The notes: generated by a model not told the origin, from the letters alone. Shown: positions 47,762 through 60,385, numbered from the stretch's first letter. The stretch is 64,000 nt of DNA from Acanthosepion esculentum (GCA_964036315.1 OZ038485.1:75979460-76043459); one strand, 5' to 3'. A program made the numbers and translations.

Positions 47762-49335
47762 GTATGTATAAATTTTCCTAGGCACTAAGTTTTTGTGTTT
47801 TTTTTTTCTCTTTTTTTTTTTTCTTAAATTGAATTTATTTTACCCTCTTTGAAAACTACTTGAACATTAAGTCATTGGTGATTTCTCTGAATTGTGCAAG
47901 TATAGGACATTATTTTTAATCATGGTTCATGAGTGATGGAATGTTATCTTTCACAAGAAGTGAATGTTGCACTTAAACTAAGTTAAAACTTTATATTTCA
48001 GTTTCTGACTCCCTGTCCATACCCCCCAACTCATATGCTTCTCTTGTATCTATATGGGTGGGTGTAGTGAATGCACAAACATCTCCTGTTACCCTCTCCT
48101 CCCAATGTGTCTTTTAGCCCTCTAGCTCATGAGTGAGCTATACATATACATACATAACTTGCAATGAGGTGTTCATGGCTCCAAGCTTGGCTCTCCAGTT
48201 GAGTTTTCTGAGTGTAACTCATTCTTTGTGATAATAATTTCTCTGGATGTCAAGCCCGCTGTTGATTGTATTTTTTTTTATAGGAGTACATAGGCTTTCT
48301 TATTGCCCATTCAGTACTCCTCCTTTTCCTTTTAATCAGGAGTAGAGGTTCATCCCTTGTTTCCTGTTTAGGAAGGGGTTCCCAGATCCTTTCCTTTTCT
48401 CTGATCTTAGTAGTAGTGTTCCCGACTGGTAGTTAGGAGCCCAAACTCTTCTGTAGCATCTTGAGAGGCTGCTCTGATTAACAGTTGCATAATATTGGTC
48501 TTCTTGCAGTGCTATGTCGCACATAGAAGGATGTCTTTGCATGCACCTCCAGTGGGCAACCCTGAGGCTACATTATGTTGCAGTCTGTGCTAGTTTCTTT
48601 CTGTCCATGTCACATTTGACAACCGACTGCTACTATTACATTTGGTCTATTCCTTATAAACATAACTCAAAATGACCTTGAACAGCCAAAAATAGAAACC
48701 TAAACCAGCTAAAAAAAACCACCTAAACCCTTTAAAATTTCCTTCTCCAACATCCATGGTATTCATACCAACTTCTGCAGTATGGAATTGTTCCTCTTTG
48801 AAAAGTCTCCTGATATACTAGCTCTCTGTGAGACTAACCTTAACTTGTCAATCCTTTCCTCCAATTGCTTGATTCTCGGCTTCCTTTCCTCTCTTTAGAA
48901 AGGACACTAAAATCCACATGCATAGCTTGGGAGTTTGTGTCCATGATCATCTCCCACTGGCTAGGGAACTCTCTTCAGACCATTCATATGTGTGTCTCCA
49001 TCTACCTCTCCTCAATTCAGTAAGCTATCTCTTCTTTCTCTACTGTTCCCTTTCCACTCAAGACTGTTGTGTACTCAATAGCATTTCCAATAATATAGAC
49101 AAGGCTATCTCCCTACATCCATTTGCAAATATATTTGTGCTTGGTGACTTTAACACCCACCATACCATGTGGCTTAAACAATCTGGAAATGACCTCACTG
49201 ACATCCAATCCCTTAGCTTTTCAATAACTCAGTCCCTCAGGCAAGTAGTTAATTTTCCTATGAATTTCCCCAGTAACCCAGATGATAACACTTCCCTTCT
49301 TGATCTCTGTTTTACCTCCATCCCTGACTTTCATT
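47646..49335 (+). mobile_element. LINE 5' half inserted in the Helitron
   Basis: A forward LINE segment fills the gap in the Helitron protein. It begins with a (CT)n(TA)n microsatellite (47683-47755) and noncoding sequence, then the 5' UTR-like text CCAGTGGGCAACCCTGAG (48550), also found at 62910, and an endonuclease region. It stops near 49335 before any RT. LINE insertions normally keep the 3' end, so this 3'-less form is odd: either a later deletion removed the rest or it arrived otherwise. Confidence 0.75.
47683..47755. repeat. (CT)n(TA)n microsatellite
   Basis: CT to 47714, then TA to 47755. Same composition and order as 27121-27217. Confidence 0.96.
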
Positions 49336-49337
49336 AG
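48725..49337 (+). pseudogene. LINE AP-endonuclease domain, broken
   Basis: At about 48745-48840 the frame reads FSNIHGIHTNFCSMELFLFE and then PDILALCETN, the first endonuclease motifs (the Asn and Glu of the active site). After a frame change, 48918-49337 continues with GVCVHDHLPLAREL, LHLPLLNSVSYLFFLYCSLS and ANIFVLGDFNTHHTMW (residues 70-85; Asp77 and Asn79 of the GDFN motif), ending LLDLCFTSIPDFH. It is an APE-type domain that nicks target DNA for target-primed reverse transcription. A stop near 48897 and the frame change disable it. The RT domain is absent. Confidence 0.85.
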
Positions 49338-51313
49338 AGTGAATTTTTGTTGCCAGCCAAAGTAGAATGTGAGCATGTGGTAGCTCCCATTTTTGTAACT
49401 CAATTGTGTACATGTCATACTTTATGGACACTAATGTTTTCCCTTTTTTAATCAGATCCATGAGCTTTTCCAACTTCCAGTGAAAGAGTCTGGCAAGGAG
49501 GTCAGGTCTATCTTTGGCCCTTTGGTCCAGAAAAAGTTTGTCCTCAATTTCCTTCCACTTTGGGTTGCATGTAAAGGTTACAAAGAGATCTGGCCTACCA
49601 TAGTGGTGTACATAGTCCATGGCATCCTGCACCCTTTCATGCATGTATCGAGGCCCTCCTGTAAAGTGTGATAGTAGAATGCAGAGCTGCCCAAGAATAC
49701 TAGGTGCTACATCATTGTTTATGGCATCTCTCAGATGAATATAATTCTCAGATCATGGTTGCTTTTGATTGTTTCTAATGAAAAACAGTGCCTCAGACTC
49801 CATTTTAGCAGCCATATCAATTGCATATTGATGAAAGAGATCTCAAGAGTGATGAAGATGATTGAATGAGTTGCTGTACAGCATAAAAATGTGTGTATAG
49901 AATTCCTTACATGATACCTCTTTGTTTAACATATCCTCCAGATTGCTTGGATTATGATGTTTAATACCAAAATGGTAATCATCTTTTCCATTAACAAATA
50001 GCAGAAGATACTGAAGAGCATCATATGATCTGTGTGTCTCATTAATTCATTGAAGCATGTTGTCCCTTTGCTTTAGAACAATATCTCTCTTGTTATATTG
50101 ATTACCATAGAGAACCACAGCTATTTCATTGCAGGAGGGTTCATTAAACCATCCTAGATGCTGTCTAGTAAGGTGCTTGTCTGTATCAATGATCACATTA
50201 AGTTGTGAGTAGGAGCACTTTCCAGAACACATTTAAAGCTTTTGACATAGCTATTTCTTCAATGTATCATCTCTTGCAGTCTCAGTGTAAGCTCGAGCTT
50301 GGTGCCAGGTGAAATAGAATTACACCTGGCTGCTTGTTCTTGGAAGTTACCAACAAAATATAACTGAATAAATTGCGACTCTTCATTTGTTAGTGGCCAT
50401 GGGGATCCAATCCTATGGCACACCTGGCATTTTAAAAGTGGGTGTGAAACCACCTTTCCTAATAATGTTAGCCCTGAATAAAGTCATTTGAAAAGCACAA
50501 TTGTACTTCCTAATGTTTTCCAAAAAATGTTTTGACTCTTGAGTGGTGCCTGAAAGAAGAAGCTTCAATGGCTGTGGTGGATCTTCCAATAATGGAATCC
50601 TGACTTCACCATTTGAACAACACATTCCAGGAGTTTCTCTTTCAAACTTCTTGGTTTCACATTTACCACAGACTTTATACATAAAGCTTATTGTCATTTT
50701 CTATTCAAATGGGTAGTCATACACCAGCTGATAGTTAAAGGCAGCATGGTGCCACTACTCCAAAGTAAGGGCAGCTCTTCTCTGTTCTCTAGTTTTGCCA
50801 ACCTGCTGACTTTCTTGCCTTTGTTCAGGAGTTTCAGCTGATCTATGAGCAGTCTTCCAGCTTCTATCAGCTTGTAGTCTTTTTTATCTCTTTGTTCAGG
50901 AATTTCAACTGCCCTACTAGCAGCAGAGCTAGTTCTATTAGCCTGCTGTCTTTGCTCATGAGTCTCAACTGCCCTGCTAACAGCCCTCTTAACTCTAGCA
51001 GCCTGAAGTCTTTCTGTTTTTGCTCAAGAGTCTCAGCTACTCTGTGAGCAGTGAACCTAAAAGCCTTTCCTGTCTTTGCTTAGGAGTTTCAGCTGTGCTG
51101 TAAGCAAGAGATCTAGCTCATTTTTTTCTGAAGCCTTTCCTGGTCTTCTATAGCCATCCTGGTTCTTTCTGCTTGCAGTCTTTCTTCTCTTTGTTCTGAT
51201 GTTTCAACTGCCTGATGTAAAGAATTTTGTGCACTTTCAGGCTGCAAATGTTTCTCTCTGTGTTCCAGTATCCTCCATAGCTCTTCTTGGGGAACCCTTT
51301 GCATTTGCATTTT
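49336..51313 (-). pseudogene. Helitron Rep gene, N-terminal part with HUH motif
   Basis: Reading leftwards: a Gln/Arg/Glu-rich repeat (51310-50800), CGKCETKKFERETPGMCCS (50670-50610), ESKHFLENIRKYNCAFQM (near 50520), DKHLTRQHLGWFNEPSCNEI (near 50185-50120), RDIVLKQRDNMLQ (50085-50047), then the frame 49644-49312. That frame holds HERVQDAMDYVHHYGRPDLF, FVTFTCNPKW (residues 21-30) and the HUH motif LPHAHILLW (His90-Ala-His92, complement of 49377-49369). Helitron Reps use this metal-binding HUH site for strand nicking. Frameshifts separate the segments, so it is inactive. It ends at the LINE insertion near 49335. Confidence 0.9.
50800..51290 (-). repeat. Degenerate 55-70-bp coding repeat in the Helitron N-terminus
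   Basis: Plus-strand phrases like TTTGTTCAGGAGTTTCAGCTG recur near 50820, 50891, 50951, 51019, 51075 and 51190. On the coding strand they give repeated ETxEQR...LQAxR units, probably a charged helical region. Confidence 0.65.
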
Positions 51314-51315
51314 CC

Positions 51316-52195
51316 AGTGTTTTCATAGGATCAAAGAAAATTTCACATAGGCTCGCAAATTTGTTTTGTCTTTTATTCAACTTACTGGTTAATCTCTTTG
51401 AAATCAAAGTTTTCATTGGTCCAAAGAAATTTTACACAGGCTCCTGAATTTCTTTCTGTCTTTTTCCTCAGCTTGCCCGAATTTGAAAGGAGTGGGTAAA
51501 GGAAGTTATCATTATTTTGTACTCATATTTAGCTTTAAAAAAAGCTTGTTTATACATATCCAGAAACAATATGAAATTCTTTTTTAAATGCTGGTCATTT
51601 GCAGATTGTAATAAGTTTTTAGATTTATGATTAGTAAAAATAGTTTTACTTAATAACAGTACATTGAAACTGAATTATAAAAGATTTAACAACATTATAA
51701 ATTATTGTAATTAAATTGTAAAAATAAGAAAACAATTCTTGTAAAAATTCATTTTTTAGCAGAAAATTTTTTTGGCTTCACATAATATTATCCTTAACTT
51801 TGACATATATTATTCATAAAAGCAAAAGGTTTTCTAATTCATTAATGTCATAGTTTTATATTTTACAATTCAGAGCTGATTTTCAGTAACTGGTTCTTTG
51901 ATTTTAGGCAATTTGGTTTTATTATTATTCTTGTTTATGCTTTTTCTATTTTTTATTATACTTAATTTTTTATCAATTTGTTTTATTTTATCATTTTTTT
52001 AATTAATTTTTTAATATATCATTTACTGTCCTCCCCCAATTTTTCTTTATAAAAAGGCATGAACTCAGTTGTACAAACATACATACATAAAGACATAATC
52101 TTTGTTTTATATACACGTTTTCATTGGTCCAAAGAAAATTTCACATAGACTTGTGAATTTGTTTTGTTTTCTTCTTCAGCTTGCCAATCAAATAT
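51316..52195 (-). repeat. Three copies of a 65-75-bp motif around AT-rich DNA
   Basis: Plus-strand CAAAGAAAATTTCACATAGG and the following TTTGTTTTGTC...CAGCTTGCC recur at about 51320, 51412 and 52128. The first two are adjacent (about 90 bases apart). The third lies beyond 600 bases of AT-rich DNA (51490-52115), which may be an insertion. Confidence 0.6.
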
Positions 52196-52507
52196 AATTT
52201 GATTATGGTGGTCAAGGCTTTGTGCAGAACCAACCACACTTTTTGAAGAGCTGAAGTGACACAAAGGTCCCCAAATAAACTTCCTTAGGTTTTGAATTCA
52301 GAGTTGTTCTTCTTATAGACCAGTTGCCATCCAAGGCTATAGAACCCAGTCTGTCCTGCTATTTGCTCATAACTGGGGGGAGAAGAAGAGGATTTATACC
52401 TTTCCCAAGAGTATTAGCATGTAAGTGAATGTAATGGATTTGATTGGATTCGAACTTAGCTCTCCGATTCCTCAATCCGAGCCACTATCCATTACTCCAC
52501 TGTGTCT

Positions 52508-52510
<3 letters not shown>
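52196..52510 (-). mobile_element. tRNA-derived SINE, reversed
   Basis: The complement of 52437-52510 has a box-B AGTTCGAATCC (complement of 52448-52458) and a box-A-like AGTGGCTCGG upstream, a tRNA-like RNA polymerase III head. The body (52200-52436) resembles 41540-41720. The head abuts the TA microsatellite at 52510. Confidence 0.65.

Positions 52511-52550
<40 letters not shown>
52510..52550. repeat. (TA)n
   Basis: TA microsatellite next to the SINE head. Confidence 0.95.
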
Positions 52551-52553
<3 letters not shown>

Positions 52554-54359
52554 CACACACTATTTACGTTATTCAGACTGCTGTCCTAATCTTTGTTGCT
52601 ATGTTCACAATGTTTTGGTTGCTGTATACTCCAGATTTTTTCAAGTGATTGAAATTTCAAACTGAACACTTTATTTTATCCACCAGGGTAGATTGTTCTA
52701 GTTCCATTCTGTTTATTCTGGTAAATTTGAGTTCATATCTCATGAAAATAGATTTTTCAACAGGTTGTAATCAGTCAAATCAAAAGTCTACATCTACATA
52801 AATCTATGCCAAGCAACTCTTTTTAACCAAAGAGATAAATGAAGCAGTTAGAGAGTAGAAGAGTTGCCAATAACTGTAGCAATGTGCCAACTAATTCAAA
52901 ACACTTGTACTTCTTTTGTTTTTGTAAACTGTGAGTTACTGAAATGTACAAAGTATTTGTTTTTAGATACAACACATCCATTTCTATGAACCTTGTAAAT
53001 AATATTTACTGTGAAAACACACGCCTATAAACACACACCTTTACATACAAAAGTTTTAAATTTTACCACAATTATTGGAAATTTATCTACTATATTAATT
53101 GGGACTATACCAAATTATTAGTGCCAGTATAACTTACACTAACAAAAATTAACTGAATAGCTTTAAGTGCAAGAAAAAAAATGGTATCATAAAACTCATA
53201 GCAGATAACTCTAAGGATTAAAACTTTTATATGACATGAGTATTTTCAGATGGTGGCTATAATAACAGGTTTTGTGGTTTATATATTTTCAGGGAATACA
53301 AACTCAGTTTTTAAATTTACTCAGATCTACAATGATGGATTAAAAATTCACATATGCAATGCATTCTTTTTTCTATGGAATCTGCAAATTTCTTAATTTT
53401 GGTTACATTCTTCTGATGTTATATTTTTATATATATATTTGCACACACACAAACATACACACACATATATACCTACACACACACACACTCACATATATCA
53501 GTTGATCTTTTCGTATGTGTATGTTTCTTTTACAGGCTTATTTACACTAGTAATTTTATTAAATTTTAAATATTATAACACCTACTTATTTTAGCCTGCT
53601 TCTATGCAGAAAAACATAATCATGGAAATTGATAGATAAGGACAGATAATTGTGTGTTTATCTTTAAAAAAATAGGGAAAACGGAAACTGCATAAAAAAA
53701 GGAATACAAATAAGACTAAGAGTCAGCAGATTGAGTGTGCATCTATTAAAGGGAGATAACTTGAACAGACAAATAAAAACTAACATGGAAAAGTAAAAGC
53801 ATTAAATTATCCAAGAAGCCTTTTTAGAATGACTGTAACGAGAAATATTTAATAGTAGTTCTTTAATCTGAAAAGATTAATAAATATGAATACAAATGTG
53901 CGATGTTGACTATAACACATTCATAAAGTAACAGTCTTTAAATATGACTTAAAGTTAAAATAATTGTTATATATTGTTAGCATGAATTAAAAAAAATGAG
54001 TTTTAATTTGACTTTTATTGTCAAAAAAGTTACAGGAAAGAGACTAATATGTTATAATTACATAATTTTATTGCAAAAAATACCCTTAAATGCACTAATT
54101 ATAAAAACTCTGAGCTTACAATATGTAAAATAAATTCTATATTTGATGTAACTTTTTGAGTAAAATGCAGCCAGTTTTAAATAGTCAATACATAATTACG
54201 CCAAGAAATTTTAACTTTTATCTGATTCTTGTTTTTACTAATGCAGTAGTTTATATATTGAGCATGAAGACTAACATGTTCAGTGTTATATAATTTTATT
54301 TTTTTCTACTTTCATCATTTTTGTAATATTACCTTTTCATTGTGGAATTGCACACTAAT
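52551..54359. other. AT-rich DNA, no gene seen
   Basis: CA/TA words at 53440-53500 are the only distinct feature. Confidence 0.55.
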
Positions 54360-54800
54360 ATGACAAAGGTGATGGAATAGTCCATACCTATCTTTCACCT
54401 CTCCGGGATAATGCACTTTACACCAAAAATCACCTATTAACCAATCAGCATCTTAGTTTCAGCAAACTAGACTTTTCATTGGCTCAGACCTCTAAAACTG
54501 TAGCAAGTTCAAGTGAAAATATCTTTTCACGCTTAATATTTTTAACCGATTTTTAGACCCAAAACTCAATAAATAGAAGCATCTGAATCAATTCGAACCA
54601 GTTAGAAATTCACCCTGGAGAGATGCCAAACTAATCCATGCTAGTCAAAACTTTGACCAACTACACTTTTCCCGTGCAAACTTCTCTGACTCAACAAACA
54701 GCATTTCGCTCTCCCAGGAACAATTGCTTACAATACTAAAGAAAGTGAAATAACACACTACTAAATAAGTATTGGTAAACATTCAATCAAACACCAAAAC
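54360..54800 (+). promoter_or_regulatory. CCAAT-pair, promoter-like stretch
   Basis: A CCAAT box (TTAACCAATCAGCATC, about 54437) and an inverted one (TTTTCATTGGCTCAG, about 54473) lie about 40 bases apart. A weak TATA-like CAATAAATAGAAGC follows at 54568. No gene was recognised downstream. It could equally be part of a repeat related to 7640-7860. Confidence 0.3.
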
Positions 54801-57284
54801 AACTAAAGGTACACAACTCTTACCAACTTTGGACATTAATTTAAACAAACATACACATACACACTATTCACTGAACTCTCACAAAAGACACTTTTGTACT
54901 CTGTTTAATTTCACACACAAACCTTAGTAACAGTTTCACACACACTGAAACTTGGCATAAATACACTACATAATTCAATTCAACCATTCACACTTCTCCA
55001 ACAATATCTGACTTAATTGTGTATGTTAATTTTATATAAATCAATGTTATTGTTAAACTTTTAATTATGTTGGTTTCTTGTTGATTTCTCTTGAATGATT
55101 TGCCTTAAATATTCCTATTTCTTAATTTGTTGTGGATGAATGTATAAGAACACCAACATCACTAACCCTTCTGATAACCTAACCTTCTGATATCTTAAAA
55201 TACATTTGCCAGTCTGCAACAAAGGTACTATTTACAGTAGTAAAATAAAATTGATAAGTTTTGAATTGATTCTTGTACAATGTAATTCTATAGAATGAAA
55301 AATATAAAGCATAATCATTTAATATTAATACTTTGATTATAATAAATTTTAAGTACACAATTAGTTCTAAATTGTCTTATTTATTTTTAACAGAAATCAA
55401 ACACAAAATCGAAAATAATACAAAAAGATATACAACAAATCTACTTGTCTTAATGAATAAGAGAATAATTGAGACATGCTATGTTAGTTTTAAATGAATT
55501 CAGGGCCAGTAAACTATAAAAATATCCAAATGAAAATAAGAGGATGTTTATATTTGTATATGAAATCACTATAACATATTTTATGTTATTTAAAGAATAT
55601 TATTGTCAGTGTTAGAAAGTAGAAAAATATATGTATTATGGTCTTTCATCAGAGATGTAAAAGAAAGAATGAAATAATGATAATAACATAGTGTAATTTT
55701 TATGAAACACAAATTAATTTTACATGAAATGATAATTTTCTTAAAAGACAAATTTAATCACCAGAACAACATTTTTTTCTTTGAGTTTAAAAAAAACATT
55801 AACTAAATACTTTTATATAAAAAATCAGACATTTGTTTGCTATATTAACAAGAGATCAAAATTATATATAAAAATAAAATATTTTGAAAATAATTATATT
55901 TTCTATTATGGAAATTTTATATACAGTGTGTTTTATAATTAGTTTTTTACAATACTTTGAAAAGATTATTAATGCTTTTAAAAGTTAAGAACACATGCAT
56001 TCTCACTATGAGACCCTGTTTAAAAATCATTAACACTTTTTTTCCAATGACAATTACTAATCTATTCACACATGCAATAAAATATTTACAATTTTGAATT
56101 TATCTTAACTTTGGCTATTTTTTAAAAAAATATTTGACTGAAAAAAAAATTTGTAAAATGTAGTAATATTTTATAGAATTTTGTCAAAACTTTTTATGTA
56201 AAGTTAATGAATGCTCAAATAATTTTGGAAGCATAAAAATAATGTTATTTTTTTAAATTGCTTTCCAGTTTTTAATTTATTCTGATATATTAGTATCTTA
56301 AAAAGATAAATATGATTTTGCTTGTAGACCTAAGAAAATTAGGTTTTACATCAGCTAATATGTAAAATGTAAGCATTAAAACTATCAAGCATTGGCTGGT
56401 GTCTTTTACCAGTTATTTTTATGCTTGTAAATTGAAGATGAGAATCATCTTACATTGAATAAAGAGAAAATAATTTTATCCTTGTAAAAAAGATAATTTT
56501 GGACAGTTCTGTTTTATTTTCTTTTATCAAAATAATCAGTAAACACACAACTCTCCAAACTGTCCATATTATATTCTTCAGTTCACTTTATTTAATTTTT
56601 CATAAGGCTAAAAATGGCTGAGACAAAATGAAATTACCTAACATATATTAGGAATGATCCCCCAAATCATTTCTTCTGTTTTATTTGTGTATTAATATAA
56701 AGATAGGGATCTGATGACAATATTGGAAATAATAGAGTTTATTCTAACATAGATATAGACTAAGTCTAATGAACCTATCAATGTACAGTAATAATAATAT
56801 GTGATCTGTTAAAAACAGGGCAGTGGCAACATCTTATAATGTGATACAGAGATGTGCATGCTGTGTTGTTGCTACTACTTGTATATAGATTTTCTCATTG
56901 ATAACAGAAGAAAGTATGAATAAGGACTGATTGCAACACAGAATACAGAAAGGAATTGTTATTGAAAAGCTGGGGGAAATTGTAACAAATAGGTGAATAG
57001 TAAAAGGGATGGGAAAATAGAGAATTCTTCTTCTTATTCATCAATATTTGGGCTTGGATTTATATTGTGGAGTTACCTGGCAACATTTCAACTAAATGCA
57101 TGTGATAATTACTCAAATAAGGTTCTAAAAAATGATTTATATCAAGGAGAAATAGTCTCATAAATATTTCACTCTTAAATTCATTAAAAATAGTTGTTTC
57201 TTTAGTTTAATAAATCAGATCTTGCTTCTACCATACTTTTCTTATTACATTCAATTTCAAATCTTCTTCTATGTGCCATGTCAC
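54801..57284. other. AT-rich DNA, no gene seen
   Basis: About 2.5 kb without recognised features. Confidence 0.55.
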
Positions 57285-57360
57285 ATTGGGACGTAGGCGA
57301 TCATGTTTCTCCACAATTTCCTGTTCTGTGTAACTCTTAGTAAATTTTCACTTTTTGCTA
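57285..57360 (-). mobile_element. LINE 3' tip, copy e, reversed
   Basis: Plus-strand GACGTAGGCGATCATG and the following text are the complement of the last 75 bases of copy f (CATGATCGCCTACATC at about 60341). Confidence 0.65.
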
Positions 57361-57752
57361 ACAATATTTTAATTTTTTTATTTTTATGGTTGATATGCTG
57401 GTGGTAAAATATTTTATTTTTTAAATGAAGTCTTTTACAGTCTGTCATTTCTGATTATATACTTTTTACTTTATATTGCATATCTTTATATCAATCATAA
57501 TGTTTTATTTTACAAAATAGAATATATAGGTAGATGTCCCATTATATATATCTTTACATACATTCCACATGGATTATGACTCCATACACCTTATTTTGTG
57601 TGTGTATATATGTACAATACACTTCTCTGCATATTTAATATTGTGCATATATTTGTAATTATCATTTGTATATATTTCTATAAAAATACATATGCATGCA
57701 AAAATATTAATGTATTTTCTGATCTCTCTCATTTTACTCACTCTCTCTCTCA

Positions 57753-57807
<55 letters not shown>

Positions 57808-58762
57808 ACATGTAAATGTGTGTTTTATAGATATGTATGATATATATGAGAATTTATTATGTGCTTATACACAAAAATAAACATAATTATATATTATTTT
57901 TAAAAGAATTTAGTTTTGTTTGTAAAATATAATGAACTTATATTTGATGCCTGGAGCACAACTCTCCACTTTCCATTATTCCATTGTTTAATGTAGTTAT
58001 ATACTTGGTATTTTGGTTCTAAAGAACCATATTTTATATTTTTCAAGATGAGGGAGTCAAGAAAAAGTTGATGTTTTTCAAGAGAATAATTTTAATTTTA
58101 TGAATTAATTTGTTCAATGTATTACTTCATTAAAGAGGTAATTGAAAGAAAAACATTCCTTTTTAATGCTGTCCTAGCTATAAATCATACTCCTGCCAAT
58201 AATATATGCAGTCATATCATCCATTTTTTTCTCTCTTTTACATTTGTATTGAAGTAAAGGTTATTTTATGTTTAAAAGAAATAGCTAATTTTCTATTTGT
58301 TCTAAATAATGATAATTATATTTTATTGATGATGCTCATTTATAAATTTTTTTTTTCTTTGATATATTTATTATACAATTCTCTGAAATGATATATCTAT
58401 ATTATGATGTGTTAACTCAAATTTTAGAACCTTTTAGCATGAAATAAACCCAAAAGGAATTAGATCAACTGAACACTTATAAAAATCCAATAAGAAGTTT
58501 TGTTCTAGAAACTGATTAATTTAATTTGCCCTTTAATTTGATTTTTGATATTTTTTCAGTTTAAGAACAACTCTCTTCTACTTCAATTGATCAGTCTTCA
58601 TTATTCAAAATATTTGTAAGAAGCATTTATAGTCAGAACATTATAATTTGAATAGTGTAGATGCATACACATATATCTCCATTTTTATATTTCCATGTTA
58701 TTTTTGCAACTTTATGAATGAAGACAAGTAGATATCTTTTAATGTTTATCAGGGTGATTGAA
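57361..58762. other. AT-rich DNA with (CT)n(CA)n at 57737-57810
   Basis: CT then CA microsatellite at 57737-57810. The His-Thr frames across it are artefacts. No gene. Confidence 0.75.
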
Positions 58763-58858
58763 AAGTAACTCCCTATTTTATTCATGATGGACTCTCCCAT
58801 TTAACTATAATTTTTACATGACGGGAGAGTTCATCATACATAAAATAGGGAGTTACTT
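58763..58858. repeat. 96-bp hairpin, arms 36 bp
   Basis: 58763-58798 pairs with 58823-58858 at 33 of 36 positions, around a 24-base loop. Outer ends read AAGTAACTCCCTATTTTA and the inverse. Bases just outside (GGGTGATTGA on the left) hint at a mariner-type MITE. Confidence 0.8.
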
Positions 58859-59234
58859 CCTGTAGATGTATATTTTATTAGTATTTGCATGTGTTTGCGC
58901 ATGTGCATATCTTTGGTAGAGCTATGATGGTAGCCATAGCAACCTAGCCAACTGCTAATGCCAGTGTTCCTGTATCTTCTAATATTTTCCAAAGATCCAC
59001 AGTTGTACTATAAATGTTAAAGAACCTGTTAGTTGTCAAGTAATTACAACAAATTACAACAAATTACAACTACTCACACAATGAGAAACATTAGTTAATT
59101 TACTATTTTGACAAAGTCAGTTGGGGAAAATGTTTACAAGATCAAAATTTCATAATAGTCTTTTGTTGATTTCATTCCATGTTTCCCTCTTTTAAACTTT
59201 CACACTGAAATAGGACAAGAACAGTGACAAGACA
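58859..59234. other. No gene; X-box match at 58930-58943
   Basis: GTAGCCATAGCAAC at 58930 fits the RFX consensus GTNRCCNNRGYAAC at every position. A short direct repeat of AAATTACAAC lies at 59041-59070. Confidence 0.4.
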
Positions 59235-60385
59235 CCAGAACAAAGAATGTGATATTTATGCTCAGAATGTTATCAGAAAGAGCAATACAAATGCAGAGGA
59301 CATGTACCTGTGTTTTATAGATTATCACAAAGGTGTTCAACAAGAATGTCACAAAGATCTGTTGAAGTTGCTCAGTAACCTTGACATATTCGGGAAAAGA
59401 CATTAGAATAATCAAGAATCTACACAGACAGCAAACCACCTGCATACAGATAAAAAATGAGTTCAGCAGATATACAAAAATAGAAAAGGGTGTAAGACAA
59501 GGATGTGTCTTCTCACCAGACTTATTCAACTACAATGAGGCAATTCTGAAGTCCTACCAGGATTCATTATTGGTGGCCATAATCTTAACAATGTAAGATA
59601 TGCAGATGACTGACACAGTGCTGATAGCAGACACAGAAAGCAAACTACAAGACCGCCTACAGAAGATAACAAAGGAAAGTGAGAAGAAAGGACTAGGCAT
59701 AAAAAAAGGCAGAATGCATGGTTATCAGCAAAAAGATGAGCCCAAAATGCAAAGTACAGGTCAGGAATATTAAAATCAAGCATGTACAGAGATTTGAATA
59801 TCTGGAAAAGTGTTCTAACAGAGGACAGAATGTGCAACACTGAATCCGAAGATATATTGGGATAGCCAAGGATGCATTCCATAAAGCTAGGCAGTGTAGT
59901 GAGAGACAGAAAAATTTCATTGGAAACAAAGAAAAGAATACTGAACTGTTATGTGATATTTGTCATATGAAAGCAAATGCTGAACAATCTCTTCAAAAAT
60001 GAAGAAGACTCAAAGCAACAGAAATGTGGTTCTACAGAAGGATGCTAAGGATATCATGGGCCGAATATGTGAGCATCAACAAGGTTTTGGAGAGAATGGA
60101 AACAAAGAAAAAACTTATTCTTAACATCAATTGAAATTTCTGGGACATGTAAGGAGGAAGGAGGGCTTAGAAAATTTAATACTCACAGGCGGGATAGAGG
60201 CAAACAGGGACATAGGAAAGCAGCGTGTAACATACTTGATGATGCTTGAGTAAGTGGATAGCAGAATAGGGTTTGGGAGAAATAACAAAAAGACAAAACT
60301 TATTAAGAGCTACACGGAACAGGGAGAAGTAGAGGGCCATGATCGCCTACATCACGAAGGGACGTGACACTTAAAAAAGAAAGTT
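59235..60385 (+). pseudogene. LINE RT and C-terminus, copy f
   Basis: In order: MYLCFIDYHKG near 59305-59335, RIIKNLHRQQTTCIQIKNEF near 59404-59465, RYTKIEKGVRQGCVFSPDLF near 59467-59525, and the catalytic YADD at 59599-59610. TGAC is duplicated right after YADD, giving a stop and a shift. The thumb (59640-59960) is kept, unlike in copy c. The C-terminal FYRRMLRIS block follows near 60030-60060 in yet other frames. The A-rich tail is near 60380. Upstream parts are truncated at about 59235, where similarity to copy c begins. Confidence 0.85.

Larger units (their letters stand above)
47058..52195 (-). mobile_element. Decayed autonomous-type Helitron, reversed and truncated
   Basis: The minus strand carries the N-terminal half of a Helitron Rep/helicase protein from about 51313 to 47058, interrupted between about 49335 and 47645 by LINE and microsatellite sequence. 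Copies of an upstream motif reach 52195. The helicase half (Walker motifs) and the CTRR end are missing: beyond 47058 a tandem repeat begins. It is not the direct parent of the 28.7-kb Helitron as far as can be seen. Confidence 0.8.

Noticed and set aside
52437..52510. A tRNA gene on the minus strand
   Set aside because: Box A and box B are present but the cloverleaf is not convincing, and it continues into a SINE body shared with 41540-41720.
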